DNA of 64,000 nucleotides from Bradyrhizobium liaoningense (GCF_018130785.1 NZ_JAFCJT010000015.1:62001-126000); one strand, 5' to 3'. Shown: positions 7,845-16,532, counted from the stretch's first letter. The notes: generated by a model from the sequence alone, not told the origin. Numbers and translations are program-made.

Positions 7845-8957
7845 GTGCGCGTCCTTCCCACCGAACGTCTGATCTCCGGCAATAGCGAGGGCGACCCGCT
7901 TCCCGACAGCCATGTCGAGCGGCCACCGGTAATCCGCCGCACCGAGTTCGTCGCCTTTGCGCTCGCCGGGCTGTTCCTGATTGCCGTGGTCGCGGTGCTC
8001 TACGTCGCCAGGGCGTTCTTCCTCCCGGTCGTGATGGCCATCGTCGCCGGTACCATGTTGTCGCCGGCCGCAAGCTTTCTCGAGCGGCGCCATGTGCCGC
8101 GCGCCCTCGGTGCCGTGCTGATCGTGATCGCGGTGACGATGATCGTCGCCTTCGTCGTCGCGCTGATTGCCGCGCCCGCGATGGAGTGGAGCTCGCGCCT
8201 GCCGGAGCTCGGCGCGCAGTTGAAGGACAAGCTGCACGTGTTCGACCGACCGCTGGCACTGTGGAGCGAGCTGCAAACCATGGTCGGCGGCTCCGAGGGG
8301 CTGCCCAGCCTCCAGCTGCCGAAATTCGAATGGGTGCAGCCAACGCTGGAATTCCTGTCGCCGACCTTCGCCGAATTCCTGCTGTTCTTCGCCACGCTGA
8401 TCCTGTTCATCGCAAGCTGGCGCGACTTGCGGCGGGCGCTGATCATGACGTTCGCCGACCGCGATGCGCGGCTCCGCACCCTGCGGATCCTCAACGAGAT
8501 CGAGGTCCATCTCGGCAATTACCTCTTGACGGTGACCGTCATCAATATCGGCGTGGGCGTCGCGACCGGCATCGTCTGCGCCCTCACCGGCATGCCCAAT
8601 CCGGCCGGGCTCGGTGCGCTCGCCGCGGCGCTCAACTTCATCCCGATCATCGGACCGATCGCGATGTTCGTCGTTCTGGTCGTGGTGGGGCTCGTCGCCT
8701 TCCCGACCCTCGGCGGCGGCCTGATGGCGGGGCTGGCTTTCGGCGGCATCACCTTCATTGAAGGGCACTTCGTCACGCCGACCATCATCGGCCGGCGGCT
8801 GGCGCTGAACGCGCTCGCCGTCTTCGTCGCGCTGGCATTCTGGACCTGGCTGTGGGGGCCGATGGGCGCGTTCCTCTCGTCGCCACTGCTGATCGTCGGG
8901 CTGATCCTGAAGGAGCATCTCCTGCCTGAGAATTCGCCGCAGCTCCCGCAGGCATGA
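7845..8957 (+). CDS. AI-2E family transporter (PerM/TqsA-like permease)
   Basis: A 370-residue inner-membrane protein with paired N-terminal helices (FVAFALAGLFLIAVVAVLYV), a soluble middle segment, and a C-terminal helix cluster carrying the family run LNFIPIIGPIAM and FIEGHFVTPTIIGRRLALN. The family includes the autoinducer-2 exporter TqsA and Na+/H+ antiporters; the substrate here cannot be predicted. I prefer the GTG at 7845 because GGGAGAG (7833-7839) lies 5 bases upstream and the EcfG-type promoter lies just before it. The in-frame ATG at 7809 is the alternative. The resulting length is normal for the family. Confidence 0.88.
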   Translation: MRVLPTERLISGNSEGDPLPDSHVERPPVIRRTEFVAFALAGLFLIAVVAVLYVARAFFLPVVMAIVAGTMLSPAASFLERRHVPRALGAVLIVIAVTMIVAFVVALIAAPAMEWSSRLPELGAQLKDKLHVFDRPLALWSELQTMVGGSEGLPSLQLPKFEWVQPTLEFLSPTFAEFLLFFATLILFIASWRDLRRALIMTFADRDARLRTLRILNEIEVHLGNYLLTVTVINIGVGVATGIVCALTGMPNPAGLGALAAALNFIPIIGPIAMFVVLVVVGLVAFPTLGGGLMAGLAFGGITFIEGHFVTPTIIGRRLALNALAVFVALAFWTWLWGPMGAFLSSPLLIVGLILKEHLLPENSPQLPQA

Positions 8958-8972
8958 CCGGTTTCACCGAAC

Positions 8973-8997
8973 GGAACTTACCCGAGGACGAAACGTT
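8973..8997 (+). promoter_or_regulatory. EcfG-type promoter of the DUF883 gene
   Basis: GGAAC (8973-8977) and CGTT (8994-8997) are separated by 16 bases. The predicted transcript starts about 32 bases before the ATG at 9037. Confidence 0.75.
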
Positions 8998-9036
8998 TTC
9001 CGGCTATCTCAGCCGCCAACAGTTTTGGAGCTCCTG

Positions 9037-9408
9037 ATGTCAGTCACCAATGGCGAAACCGGGATGAGAGACTGGACCGACAAAGCCACCAGAGAACGCC
9101 TCGAGAAGGATGTAGCAGCCGTGAAAAGCGATATCGCCGCCCTCACCGATCAGATCACCGACGCGCTCAACACATTTGCCAATTCCACCAGCAAGCAGGC
9201 CCGCCGCGGCTATCGCCAGGCCCGCGAGAACGTGGATTCCGCGGTCGACGACATGTCGGATCGCGGCAGCGCCATGATGGAAGCTGCGCAAGACGCCTAC
9301 GGCTCGATCGAGGAGACGCTGGAAGACGCCATCACGCAGCGGCCGCTCGCGACCGTCGGGCTCGCGCTCGGCATCGGCTTCCTGATCGGCGTCGCCTGGC
9401 GCCGGTAG
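9037..9408 (+). CDS. DUF883 (ElaB/YqjD-like) membrane-anchored protein
   Basis: A 123-residue protein consisting of a charged, coiled-coil-prone helical body (RERLEKDVAAVKSDIAALTD... RGYRQARENVDSAVDDM) and a C-terminal glycine-rich membrane helix ending TVGLALGIGFLIGVAWRR, the DUF883 hallmark. The E. coli members ElaB and YqjD are stationary-phase, inner-membrane ribosome- or stress-associated proteins. GGAG (9027-9030) sits 6 bases before the ATG at 9037. An EcfG-type promoter precedes the gene, and the membrane-protein gene at 9488 probably shares its transcript. Confidence 0.9.
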   Translation: MSVTNGETGMRDWTDKATRERLEKDVAAVKSDIAALTDQITDALNTFANSTSKQARRGYRQARENVDSAVDDMSDRGSAMMEAAQDAYGSIEETLEDAITQRPLATVGLALGIGFLIGVAWRR

Positions 9409-9487
9409 CGCGGACGCGAGACCTTGATGCCACGGCGGCGCTGATGCGCCGTCGCTGCCGGCTTGTGGGGATCTGAGGAGCAAGGCC

Positions 9488-9943
9488 ATGTTACAGCGCA
9501 TCATCGACGGCATCAGCGCATCGACCGGCACGACCGTCCGCCTGACATCGCTCGCCGCGGGCGCAGCATTCGCGCTCTTCATCACCACGTGCTTTCTCTG
9601 CGCGGCCGCCTTCATCTCGGTCCTGGAGAAATATGGCCCCGTACAGGCCTGCCTCGCGGGCGCCGGCATCTTCTTCCTGCTGACGCTCACCGCGGCGGGG
9701 AGCTATTGGGGCTACAAGCGTCAGATTCAGAAGCGCGCCCGGATCGCCGCGGAGCGCGCCGCAAGATCGACCGCGCAGAGCATGCTCGCCGACCCCATGC
9801 TGCTGGCAACAGGCCTCCAGATCGTTCGTGCCATCGGCGTCAAGCGGCTGTTGCCTATCCTGGCCATCGGCGGCGTCGCACTTGGAATCATGGCGAGCCG
9901 CGCCGGCGCATCCGACGAAGCATCGGCTGAACCGGCTGAATAG
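9488..9943 (+). CDS. Membrane protein with paired helices, phage-holin-superfamily-like
   Basis: A 151-residue protein with two N-terminal membrane helices (~20-45 and ~55-75), a basic cytoplasmic segment (KRQIQKRARIAAERAARSTA) and a third hydrophobic stretch (LLPILAIGGVALGIMAS) before an acidic tail. Proteins of this shape often lie beside DUF883 genes. The start ATG follows GAGGAG. The 79-base gap to the DUF883 stop and the same orientation suggest co-transcription under stress control. I cannot assign a function. Confidence 0.7.
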   Translation: MLQRIIDGISASTGTTVRLTSLAAGAAFALFITTCFLCAAAFISVLEKYGPVQACLAGAGIFFLLTLTAAGSYWGYKRQIQKRARIAAERAARSTAQSMLADPMLLATGLQIVRAIGVKRLLPILAIGGVALGIMASRAGASDEASAEPAE

Positions 9944-9968
9944 CGGCGAATATCCCGGTCTTGCTGCC

Positions 9969-10151
9969 TCAGTCCCGGCTACGGACGATGCAGAGCGCCG
10001 CCACCGCGAGCGGAATAGTCAGCGCGCCCCAGGACAAGGGTAGCCATATCCCGGTCTGGCCGATCAAGGCCGCCAGCAGGCCGAATACACTCAGGGCAGC
10101 AAGCAGAGCCGGCCAGCGCCAGATCAAGGCGAGCGAGCGACGAGCCGTCAT
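9969..10151 (-). CDS. Small membrane protein at the end of the iron-uptake unit
   Basis: A 60-residue protein with two predicted membrane helices (WPALLAALSVFGLLAALIG and SWGALTIPLAVAALCIV). Its ATG overlaps the stop of the PepSY gene as ATGA (10151-10148), which indicates translational coupling and a linked role. Small proteins of this type commonly follow PepSY genes in siderophore loci. The exact function is unknown. Confidence 0.75.
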   Translation of the reverse strand: MTARRSLALIWRWPALLAALSVFGLLAALIGQTGIWLPLSWGALTIPLAVAALCIVRSRD

Positions 10152-11359
10152 TCGGCACCGCCCGGCGATGGCAGCGGGATCGCAGCCGAGGAGCGGCTCG
10201 GCTTCGTGGCCGGCGATCGCGCAAACCAGAGGTACAAGCCGCTGCCGAGCACGAAGATCGTCACGAGGTCCAGCAACACCCAGATGATCTTCAGCGGCAT
10301 GCCGCCATAGTCGCCGAAATGCAGGGGGCGCGAGAGCTCGAGCGCACGCAGATACCAGGGCATGGTGACCGCCGAGACCAGAGCGCCGCTTCTGGCGTCC
10401 ACCAGTACCGGGCTGAACAGGCGCGACGTCAGTGGCTCCTTGCCCTTGGTCCAGACCACGTAATGGAACGGCGATCCGAACGGCGAGCCGGGATACACCA
10501 CGCTGGTCGCGATCATCTCGGGGAACGCCGTCTTCACGGTGTCGTAGGCTGCTTGCGGCGACGACAATTCGGATGTCTGCGGCACCGGCTTGCCTTGCAG
10601 CGGCGCCAGCATCGCGCGCACGTCGGTCTGCTGCCATAACGCGAACAACGGCGTCGAAAGCTCGTTGATCACGCCGGTGGCGCCGACCACCAGCGCCCAG
10701 CCGACCGTGACGACGCCGAGCAGATTGTGCAGATCGAGCCATTTCAGGCGCCGCGATCGGGCCGCACGCACCGTGCCGAAATCGAGCTTGCGCATGAACG
10801 GCCCGTAGACCGCGATCCCAGAGACGATCGCCACGACGAAGAGCAGTGCCATCGCACCGAGGAACAGCTCGCCCGGCAACCCCATGAAGATATCGCGGTG
10901 GAGTATCAGCATCAGTTGAAGGAACGAGAGGCCGTCCGCGCCGAACGGTTTCGTCTGCTTCAGCACGTCACCGGTGTGGGCGTCGAACCGGATCGAGTAC
11001 AGCGCTTTGCGGTTGGCGTTGAAGGCCTCCCAAGAGCTCGCCATATACACCATGATCCTGGGCTCGTCGTCGTCGACGAATACGGAGATGATGGTCTCGC
11101 CGGGATACATCTTCCGGCTGGCATCGACGACCCGGTCGAGACTGACATTGGGCGTGCCCTCCGGCACCTGCGCGTAGGGCAACGCATCGTCGAGCAGGCT
11201 GTTGATCTCCTCCCGCAACACCAGCGGCAAGCCGGTGATGCAGACGAGGAGCAGGAACAGCGTGCAGATCAGGCTCGTCCATTTGTGCACGAAGAGCCAG
11301 CGCCGCAACGCGGGCTTTCGTTCGTACACGCGTTCCCCGAAGACTGCCTGATCGCTCAT
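10148..11359 (-). CDS. PepSY-associated TM helix protein (iron-uptake reductase type)
   Basis: A 403-residue inner-membrane protein with an N-terminal helix (LFVHKWTSLICTLFLLLVCITGLPLVL), periplasmic PepSY-like domains, and further helices at about 145-170, 195-220 and 365-385. Conserved His residues occur near the membrane faces (LFVHKW, LHRDIFMG, LDLHNLLG), as expected for the PiuB/FoxB/FsqD group thought to reduce ferric siderophore in the periplasm. It starts 12 bases after the TonB-dependent receptor stop, so the two form an operon. The iron role is inferred from family and context. Confidence 0.87.
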   Translation of the reverse strand: MSDQAVFGERVYERKPALRRWLFVHKWTSLICTLFLLLVCITGLPLVLREEINSLLDDALPYAQVPEGTPNVSLDRVVDASRKMYPGETIISVFVDDDEPRIMVYMASSWEAFNANRKALYSIRFDAHTGDVLKQTKPFGADGLSFLQLMLILHRDIFMGLPGELFLGAMALLFVVAIVSGIAVYGPFMRKLDFGTVRAARSRRLKWLDLHNLLGVVTVGWALVVGATGVINELSTPLFALWQQTDVRAMLAPLQGKPVPQTSELSSPQAAYDTVKTAFPEMIATSVVYPGSPFGSPFHYVVWTKGKEPLTSRLFSPVLVDARSGALVSAVTMPWYLRALELSRPLHFGDYGGMPLKIIWVLLDLVTIFVLGSGLYLWFARSPATKPSRSSAAIPLPSPGGAE

Positions 11360-11371
11360 TCCGCTCCCCTC

Positions 11372-13693
11372 CTACCAGCGGTATCGCAGCGTCGCAATCA
11401 CGTTGCGGCGCAGGCCGTAATAGCAACCGATGTCCTGGCAATAGGTCACGTAGGTCTTGTCGAACAGGTTGGTGGCGTTGACCTGCGCCGAATAACCCTT
11501 GAACATCGGCCCGAGCGCGGAGAAGTCGTAATGGATCGCCGCGTCGAACAGCGTCACATCAGGGACATAAAACGTATTGACCGTGTTTCCCGGAAGCTCG
11601 CCGATATAGCGGACGCCACCCGACAGACCGAAACCGTCGAGCACACCGCCACGGAAGGTGTAATCCGCCCAGACCGAGGCAGAATTCATCGGAAACCCGA
11701 CCGGATGCTTGCCGAGCTGGGTAGCGGTGTTGGTCCTGGTCACGACGTTATCGAGATAGGTATACGAGGCGAGCACCGTCAGTTCGCGATTGATCTCGGT
11801 CTTGGCCTCGAACTCGACACCGCGCGACCGGATCTCGCCGGTCTGGACGCGCGCGGTCGGGCCGTGTGTCGGATCGGGGTCGGGCGTCACCACGTTCTGC
11901 TGGACGAGGTTGAACGCCGCAATCGTGTAGAGCGACTTATCGTTGGGCTGGTACTTGATACCGGCTTCCTGCTGCTTGCCGGTCGTCGGCGCGAACGGCC
12001 GACTGAAGAAGTCCGTGCCGGCGGTCGGCTGGAACGACTCCGTATACTGAATATAAGGTGCGACACCGTTGTCGAACTTGTACAGAAGCGCGCCGCGCTT
12101 GGTGACCGCAGTGTCGGACTTCGGGGCGATCGTAGTGATGTTTGTTGCGAATGACAGGCTCTCGGTGCGGGACTGGGCGAGATCGTGGCGGATGCCGAGC
12201 AGCGCCACCCAGTGATCGTACTTGATCTGGTCCTGGATATATTCGCCGAGCTGCTCGATCCGCTGGCGATTGTTGGTGGTGAACGGCACCGAGCCGAACG
12301 GCGTGCCATAGACCGGGTTGAAGGCATTGATCGGCGCCACGACCGCAATCGTGCCATTGAGGGTCTTATCGAGGCCGTTGCGGTAATCGACGCCGGCGAG
12401 CACGGTATGCTCGATCGGACCGGCATAGAATTTCGCTTCGGCCTGGTTGTCGACGGCGATGGAGCGCATGGTCTCCTGTGTAGTGTAGGCGCCGCGGGCC
12501 AGGTTGGTCGGATCCGAGCCGGAGGGAGACACCACCGCGAAATCTGTGCTGAGGTCAGTGTAGCGCAGGTTCTGCCGGACCTTCATATTGTTGTTGAAGC
12601 TGTGCTCGAACAGATAGCCGACCGAGCCGTAGGTGCGGTCGGTCTTGTCGAAGCCCGGCTCGCCTGAATAGAAGCTGGTTGGAATGAAGCTGCCCTTGTA
12701 GGGCGTGATGGTGCCGATGCCGCCTGGCGGCAACTGATTGTAGAAGCCGGCCTTGGGATCGCGCTGATAGGTGCCGAGCACCGTCAGCGTCGTGTTGTTG
12801 TCCGGCCGCCAGGTCAGCGACGGCGCGATCGAGATGCGCTGGTAGTCGCCATGATCGACCTGGCTGCCGACGTCGAAGCCCGACGCTGTAAGGCGATAGA
12901 GAAACTCCTTGTTCTTGTCGATCGGTCCGGACAGGTCGACGCCGGCCTGCACGCGATTGTAGCTGCCTGTGGAAACGAACATCTCGTGATAGGGCTCGAG
13001 CGTCGGCCGCTTCGAGACCATGTCGACGAGGCCGCCCGGCGAAGACTGGCCGTACAGGATCGAGGCCGGGCCGTGCAGGACCTCGACCCGCTCGAGATTG
13101 AACGGCTCGACCAGCGAATAGGCGAAGATGCCGAAGTTGAGCAGTCGCAGCGAGTCCAGATATTGGTCGGCGAGGAAGCCGCGGACATAGACGGCATCGG
13201 TGCGGGCATCGGCGCCGGCGAACTCGCCGCGCGTCCCCGGGGTGTAGCGCACCGCCTGCGCGATGCTCTGCGCGCCCTGGGCCTGGATCTGATCCTGGGT
13301 GATGACGGAAATCGCGGCCGGGGTCTCGATCAACGCCGTATCGGTCTTGGTGCCGGTGCCGCTGCGGGTGGCGACCATGCCATCGACATGGCCAAAGGCC
13401 GATTCCTTGCGACCCGCCCCGGCCCCGGCAGCCGCTGCAGTCTCAGCGCTGCCAGCCGCATTCGTTCGCGGGACCACGCGCGCGCGTCCCGCGCTGCGGC
13501 TGCGCGAGAGTGATGAGTTGGCACGTTTGCGCGCTTCGCTTGGCTGGACGACGACCGCACCGAGGTCGGTGCCCGCCCCGGCGGATGACGCCGTTGTCGA
13601 TGATTGAGCTGACGCCCCTCCCGTACCGATGATCAAAACGATCGAGCTGACGGCTCCCACGAGCCGCCAGCGCCGCACTTCCAAGACGCCCAC
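11372..13693 (-). CDS. TonB-dependent siderophore receptor
   Basis: A 773-residue outer-membrane receptor that imports a ferric siderophore using TonB energy. It has an N-terminal signal peptide (cleavage near GGASA|QS), then a long Ala/Ser/Arg-rich linker to ~residue 105. The plug domain contains IETPAAISVITQDQIQAQGA, VYVRGF and VEVLHGPASILYGQSSPGG, and is followed by a beta-barrel ending in RYRW with the terminal aromatic residue required for outer-membrane assembly. Translation starts at GTG 13693, with GGGGAAG 5 bases upstream. The PepSY gene follows by 12 bases. The substrate is unknown; the overall class resembles ferrichrome- or hydroxamate-type receptors. The leader contains a long palindrome, listed separately. 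Confidence 0.93.
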   Translation of the reverse strand: MGVLEVRRWRLVGAVSSIVLIIGTGGASAQSSTTASSAGAGTDLGAVVVQPSEARKRANSSLSRSRSAGRARVVPRTNAAGSAETAAAAGAGAGRKESAFGHVDGMVATRSGTGTKTDTALIETPAAISVITQDQIQAQGAQSIAQAVRYTPGTRGEFAGADARTDAVYVRGFLADQYLDSLRLLNFGIFAYSLVEPFNLERVEVLHGPASILYGQSSPGGLVDMVSKRPTLEPYHEMFVSTGSYNRVQAGVDLSGPIDKNKEFLYRLTASGFDVGSQVDHGDYQRISIAPSLTWRPDNNTTLTVLGTYQRDPKAGFYNQLPPGGIGTITPYKGSFIPTSFYSGEPGFDKTDRTYGSVGYLFEHSFNNNMKVRQNLRYTDLSTDFAVVSPSGSDPTNLARGAYTTQETMRSIAVDNQAEAKFYAGPIEHTVLAGVDYRNGLDKTLNGTIAVVAPINAFNPVYGTPFGSVPFTTNNRQRIEQLGEYIQDQIKYDHWVALLGIRHDLAQSRTESLSFATNITTIAPKSDTAVTKRGALLYKFDNGVAPYIQYTESFQPTAGTDFFSRPFAPTTGKQQEAGIKYQPNDKSLYTIAAFNLVQQNVVTPDPDPTHGPTARVQTGEIRSRGVEFEAKTEINRELTVLASYTYLDNVVTRTNTATQLGKHPVGFPMNSASVWADYTFRGGVLDGFGLSGGVRYIGELPGNTVNTFYVPDVTLFDAAIHYDFSALGPMFKGYSAQVNATNLFDKTYVTYCQDIGCYYGLRRNVIATLRYRW

Positions 13694-13713
13694 TGCAACT
13701 TCCCCACTTCCGA

Positions 13714-13733
13714 CGGCCGCATCGATGCGGCCG
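13714..13733 (-). promoter_or_regulatory. 20-bp palindrome in the receptor leader
   Basis: A perfect 20-bp palindrome 20 bases upstream of the receptor GTG, just before its ribosome-binding site. It could be an operator or an RNA hairpin affecting translation. It does not match an Irr or RirA box that I recognise. Confidence 0.4.
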
Positions 13734-13782
13734 GAAGGAGGAGTTACCGCAGCGGTTCAATGCTGCCTGCTAGAAGCCCTCC

Positions 13783-13809
13783 AGTCTGGAGATTTACTAG
13801 TTCCAGACT
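13783..13809 (-). promoter_or_regulatory. Inverted repeat, candidate operator
   Basis: AGTCTGGA (13783-13790) and TCCAGACT (13802-13809) form a perfect 8-bp inverted repeat with an 11-base spacer, about 90 bases upstream of the receptor start. The geometry suits a dimeric regulator. Iron control is a guess from context. Confidence 0.4.
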
Positions 13810-14083
13810 TCAGAGGTGCTACAGCCACACGCAGAACGATGCAGCCACGACCACGGACTGGTGAGCCGACTCACCTGGAAGGTCGCGACGGAAGGCGGGG
13901 CCGCTCTCTTTCCGAAAATTGCGGCCCGGCCACGCCACACGGGAATGTGCGAGCGCGCGCCCGCCAATATGCGCAATTTTCTGCCATCAGGGACGAATCG
14001 GGCCCCCTCACGCAAACGCTACTCGGATGGGCAGGCGGTTGCCGCTAAAAGCAGCGCCCTGATTCCAAAAGTCATTTTCCACG

Positions 14084-15226
14084 ATGAAACCGTCCGTCAA
14101 GGCGAACCTCGCCGCATTCCATCACGACGCCAGGCTGTATTTGACGCTAGGCATTGCCAACTGGTCGGTGTTCGTCGACCACATCCCGAACAACGTCGTC
14201 AACCTGCTGACGCTGCGCAATTTCGGCTTCAGCGGCGCGGCCGACCTGTTCGTGTTCGTGGTGGGCTATGGTGTTGCCATCATCCACGGCAGGATGGCGC
14301 TGGAGCGCGGCTATCTCGTCGCGGCGACGCGGATATTCCGCCGCGTCTGGCGGCTTTACGCCGCCTATGTCGTCCTCTTCGTGATCTATATCGACACCAT
14401 CGCCTATGTCGCCTCGCAATCGATGGCGCCGGAGATCATCCACGAATACAACATCTCGGGCATTCTCGAGCATCCGCTGCGCATCCTGGTCCGCGGCCTC
14501 GTGCTCCAGGAAGAGCCGCTGAACCTCGACCTCCTGCAACTGATGATCCCGCTGATGGCGTTCTTTCCGTTTGCACTATGGGGTTTGCTGCGGCGGCCGA
14601 ACCTGACGCTGGCGGCATCGGTCGCGCTCTACGTTGCGGCGCGCTGGTTCGATTGGAATTTCCGGGTCTATCCGGACCAGGAGTGGACCTTCAATCCGAT
14701 GTGCTGGCAGATGCTGATGGTCCTGGGCGGCTGGTTCGCCGTAACAGGCGCCTCCGGACGCGCGTTGCACGGCATGTCCTGGCTGCGGATCCTCGCGGGT
14801 GCCTATCTCATCCTCGCGATGGCCGTCACCTTGATGCGGCATTCGCCCGCGCTGTCCGTCTATTTGCCGGACTTCCTCCTCAACAGCATCACGCCGACAG
14901 ACAAGGAAAACCTCGCGCCCTATCGCGTGGTCCATTTCCTCGCGCTCGCATTCCTCGCGACCCATCTCATTCCGGCCGACCACCCCGGCCTGAAGTGGCG
15001 GCCGCTTCAGGCGGTGATCACCTGCGGCGAGGAATGGCTTGCAGTGTTCTGCATTGCTGTGTTCCTGTCCTTTGCCGGCCATCTCATCCTGATCACCGGA
15101 CCGAACCTCGTGGTGATGCAGATCGCGGTGAGCCTCGTCGGATTCGCGGCGATGACGGCGGTGGCCTATTACATCACCTGGTCGAAGCGGCAGGACCTGC
15201 CGGCCGCGCTGCGGCAGCAGGCCTAG
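14084..15226 (+). CDS. opgC: OpgC-type membrane acyltransferase
   Basis: A 380-residue polytopic membrane protein (about ten helices) of the OpgC family, which transfers succinyl groups to osmoregulated periplasmic glucans. Recognisable segments are the N-terminal LTLGIANWSVFVDHIPNNVV, the following LRNFGFSGAADLFVFVVGY and GVAIIHGRMA, and the late HFLALAFLATHLIPADHPGL with its conserved His. The ATG at 14084 gives the usual family length. The stop codon TAG (15224-15226) lies inside the first bases of an intergenic repeat that begins at 15223. The family call is good; the actual acyl donor and glucan are inferred. Confidence 0.85.
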   Translation: MKPSVKANLAAFHHDARLYLTLGIANWSVFVDHIPNNVVNLLTLRNFGFSGAADLFVFVVGYGVAIIHGRMALERGYLVAATRIFRRVWRLYAAYVVLFVIYIDTIAYVASQSMAPEIIHEYNISGILEHPLRILVRGLVLQEEPLNLDLLQLMIPLMAFFPFALWGLLRRPNLTLAASVALYVAARWFDWNFRVYPDQEWTFNPMCWQMLMVLGGWFAVTGASGRALHGMSWLRILAGAYLILAMAVTLMRHSPALSVYLPDFLLNSITPTDKENLAPYRVVHFLALAFLATHLIPADHPGLKWRPLQAVITCGEEWLAVFCIAVFLSFAGHLILITGPNLVVMQIAVSLVGFAAMTAVAYYITWSKRQDLPAALRQQA

Positions 15227-15324
15227 AGCTCCGTTTCGATTTGATCGGAACAGAGCTCTAGATTCCTGTTTTGACGCGCCTTCTTCAGGCGAACCGGTAT
15301 CCACTTCGCTCGAAAACGCTCTAG
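15223..15324. repeat. Rhizobiales-type intergenic repeat flanked by CTAG
   Basis: The element runs from CTAG at 15223 to CTAG at 15321-15324. Its left half is an inverted repeat of about 17 bp with two mismatches (15224-15240 against 15244-15260). Its right half contains a segment (about 15291-15318) that I recognise as a common dispersed intergenic repeat in Bradyrhizobium and relatives. The opgC stop codon is contributed by the repeat. Confidence 0.65.
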
Positions 15325-15401
15325 CCAAATAATCGTGCGATTCTGCTAGGCCGAGACCTTTGGCTGCGCTATGCGGTAAGACTCTGCGTGAGGAGACCGG
15401 C

Positions 15402-16016
15402 GTGGCGATGGCGAAAGGCGGGGGTGAAGAGGCTGACAGCGCGCCGAGGCGCGGCCGGCCGCGGTCGATCGAGACCACCAATGCCATTCTCGAAAGCGCC
15501 TATGCGCTCATGGCCGCCACCGGCCTTGCCGCCACCACCATCGACGCCGTCGCACGCCACTCCAGCGTCTCCAAGATGACGATCTACAAATGGTGGCCGT
15601 CGCGGGAAGCGCTGCTGATCGACGCCTTCCTTCATCATGCCGCGCAGATGCTGCCGCTGCCGCCGGCGAGCTCCGGCAGCCCCGCGGCGCGCGCGCGCCG
15701 CCATGCCGCGGCCTATGCCGATGCGCTCCAGGGCGAGTTCGGCAAGGTGCAGCTCGCCGTCGTCTCCGAATGCATTTCCAAGACCGGCTCGGCGGAGCTG
15801 TTCTACGCCCGCTACCTGCAATTCCGCCGCGACGCGCTGGTCGAGATGATCGCCGCGGGCCAGAACGATGGCAGCATCCTGGCCAAGGGGCCGGCCGAGG
15901 ATCTTTACGACGCAATCTACGGCAGCCTGTTCTACCGCTACGTCTTCGGCATCGCGCCGATCACGCCGGCTTACGCGCGGAGCCTGGTCGATCTGATATT
16001 GCGGCCGAAGGGCTAG
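15402..16016 (+). CDS. TetR/AcrR family transcriptional regulator
   Basis: A 204-residue DNA-binding regulator. The N-terminal helix-turn-helix is clear (RGRPRSIETTNAILESAYAL, then GLAATTIDAVARHSSVSKMT and IYKWWPSREALLIDAF), followed by a helical ligand or dimer domain. I prefer the GTG at 15402, because AGGAGA (15391-15396) is 5 bases upstream; the ATG at 15408 is the alternative. No divergently placed partner gene suggests a target. The regulated genes are unknown. Confidence 0.9.
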   Translation: MAMAKGGGEEADSAPRRGRPRSIETTNAILESAYALMAATGLAATTIDAVARHSSVSKMTIYKWWPSREALLIDAFLHHAAQMLPLPPASSGSPAARARRHAAAYADALQGEFGKVQLAVVSECISKTGSAELFYARYLQFRRDALVEMIAAGQNDGSILAKGPAEDLYDAIYGSLFYRYVFGIAPITPAYARSLVDLILRPKG

Positions 16017-16159
16017 ACTGGGCGATGAAAATGCTCCACGCTTTTTAAGTCGGGCTCTTCGGACGCCTCTGAGCTGACATGATCGCCACGTCCCGAGGAA
16101 CGGCACTCGGCGGTCCGCAGACACAAGTCGCGTCTATTCCCACAGCAGCAACGGTCATC

Positions 16160-16519
16160 ATGATCAAACGCATTTTGCCATACGAAGGATTGCTCCACGA
16201 GGTGGTCGAGCATGGAGGCGTGCTTTACATCGGCGGAATCGTCGCCGAGGACACGAGCCTCGACATGTCAGGGCAGGCAAACGACGTGCTCGGCCAGTTG
16301 TCGCGCTTGCTGAAGGCTCTCGGATCCGACTTGGCCAACGTCCTGCAGGCGACCATCTTCGTTACGAATCTCAGCGAGAAGGCTGAGTTCAATGCGGCTT
16401 GGAAGGCGCACTTTGCGGAAGCTCATCTGCCGGCGCGCGCCGTAGTCGGCGTGGCCGATCTCGGTCCAGGCGTCAAGCTCGAGATGACCGCAATCGCTGC
16501 TCGACCGACTTCGGCCTGA
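16160..16519 (+). CDS. RidA family protein (reactive enamine/imine deaminase type)
   Basis: A 119-residue protein of the RidA/YjgF family, whose founding members hydrolyse reactive 2-aminoacrylate and related imines to 2-ketoacids. The fold motifs are present: HGGVLYIGGIVAED near the N-terminus, ANVLQATIFVTNLSE, then ARAVVGVADLGPGVKLEMTA, with the substrate-binding Arg and the usual VxLEM ending. The ATG at 16160 gives the normal family length, although no strong ribosome-binding site precedes it. It is convergent with the sensor kinase gene, with only 13 bases between. Confidence 0.87.
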   Translation: MIKRILPYEGLLHEVVEHGGVLYIGGIVAEDTSLDMSGQANDVLGQLSRLLKALGSDLANVLQATIFVTNLSEKAEFNAAWKAHFAEAHLPARAVVGVADLGPGVKLEMTAIAARPTSA

Positions 16520-16532
16520 AGCCGCGCGACCT

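Larger units (their letters stand above)
13694..14083. other. Divergent intergenic region between receptor and opgC
   Basis: 390 bases without a convincing gene. The receptor side holds the palindrome at 13714-13733 and the inverted repeat at 13783-13809. The opgC side shows no recognisable promoter. Confidence 0.6.

Noticed and set aside
15246..15270. GGAAC followed by GTTT upstream of the TetR gene as an EcfG promoter
   Set aside because: The -10 element does not match, and the words lie within a dispersed repeat.
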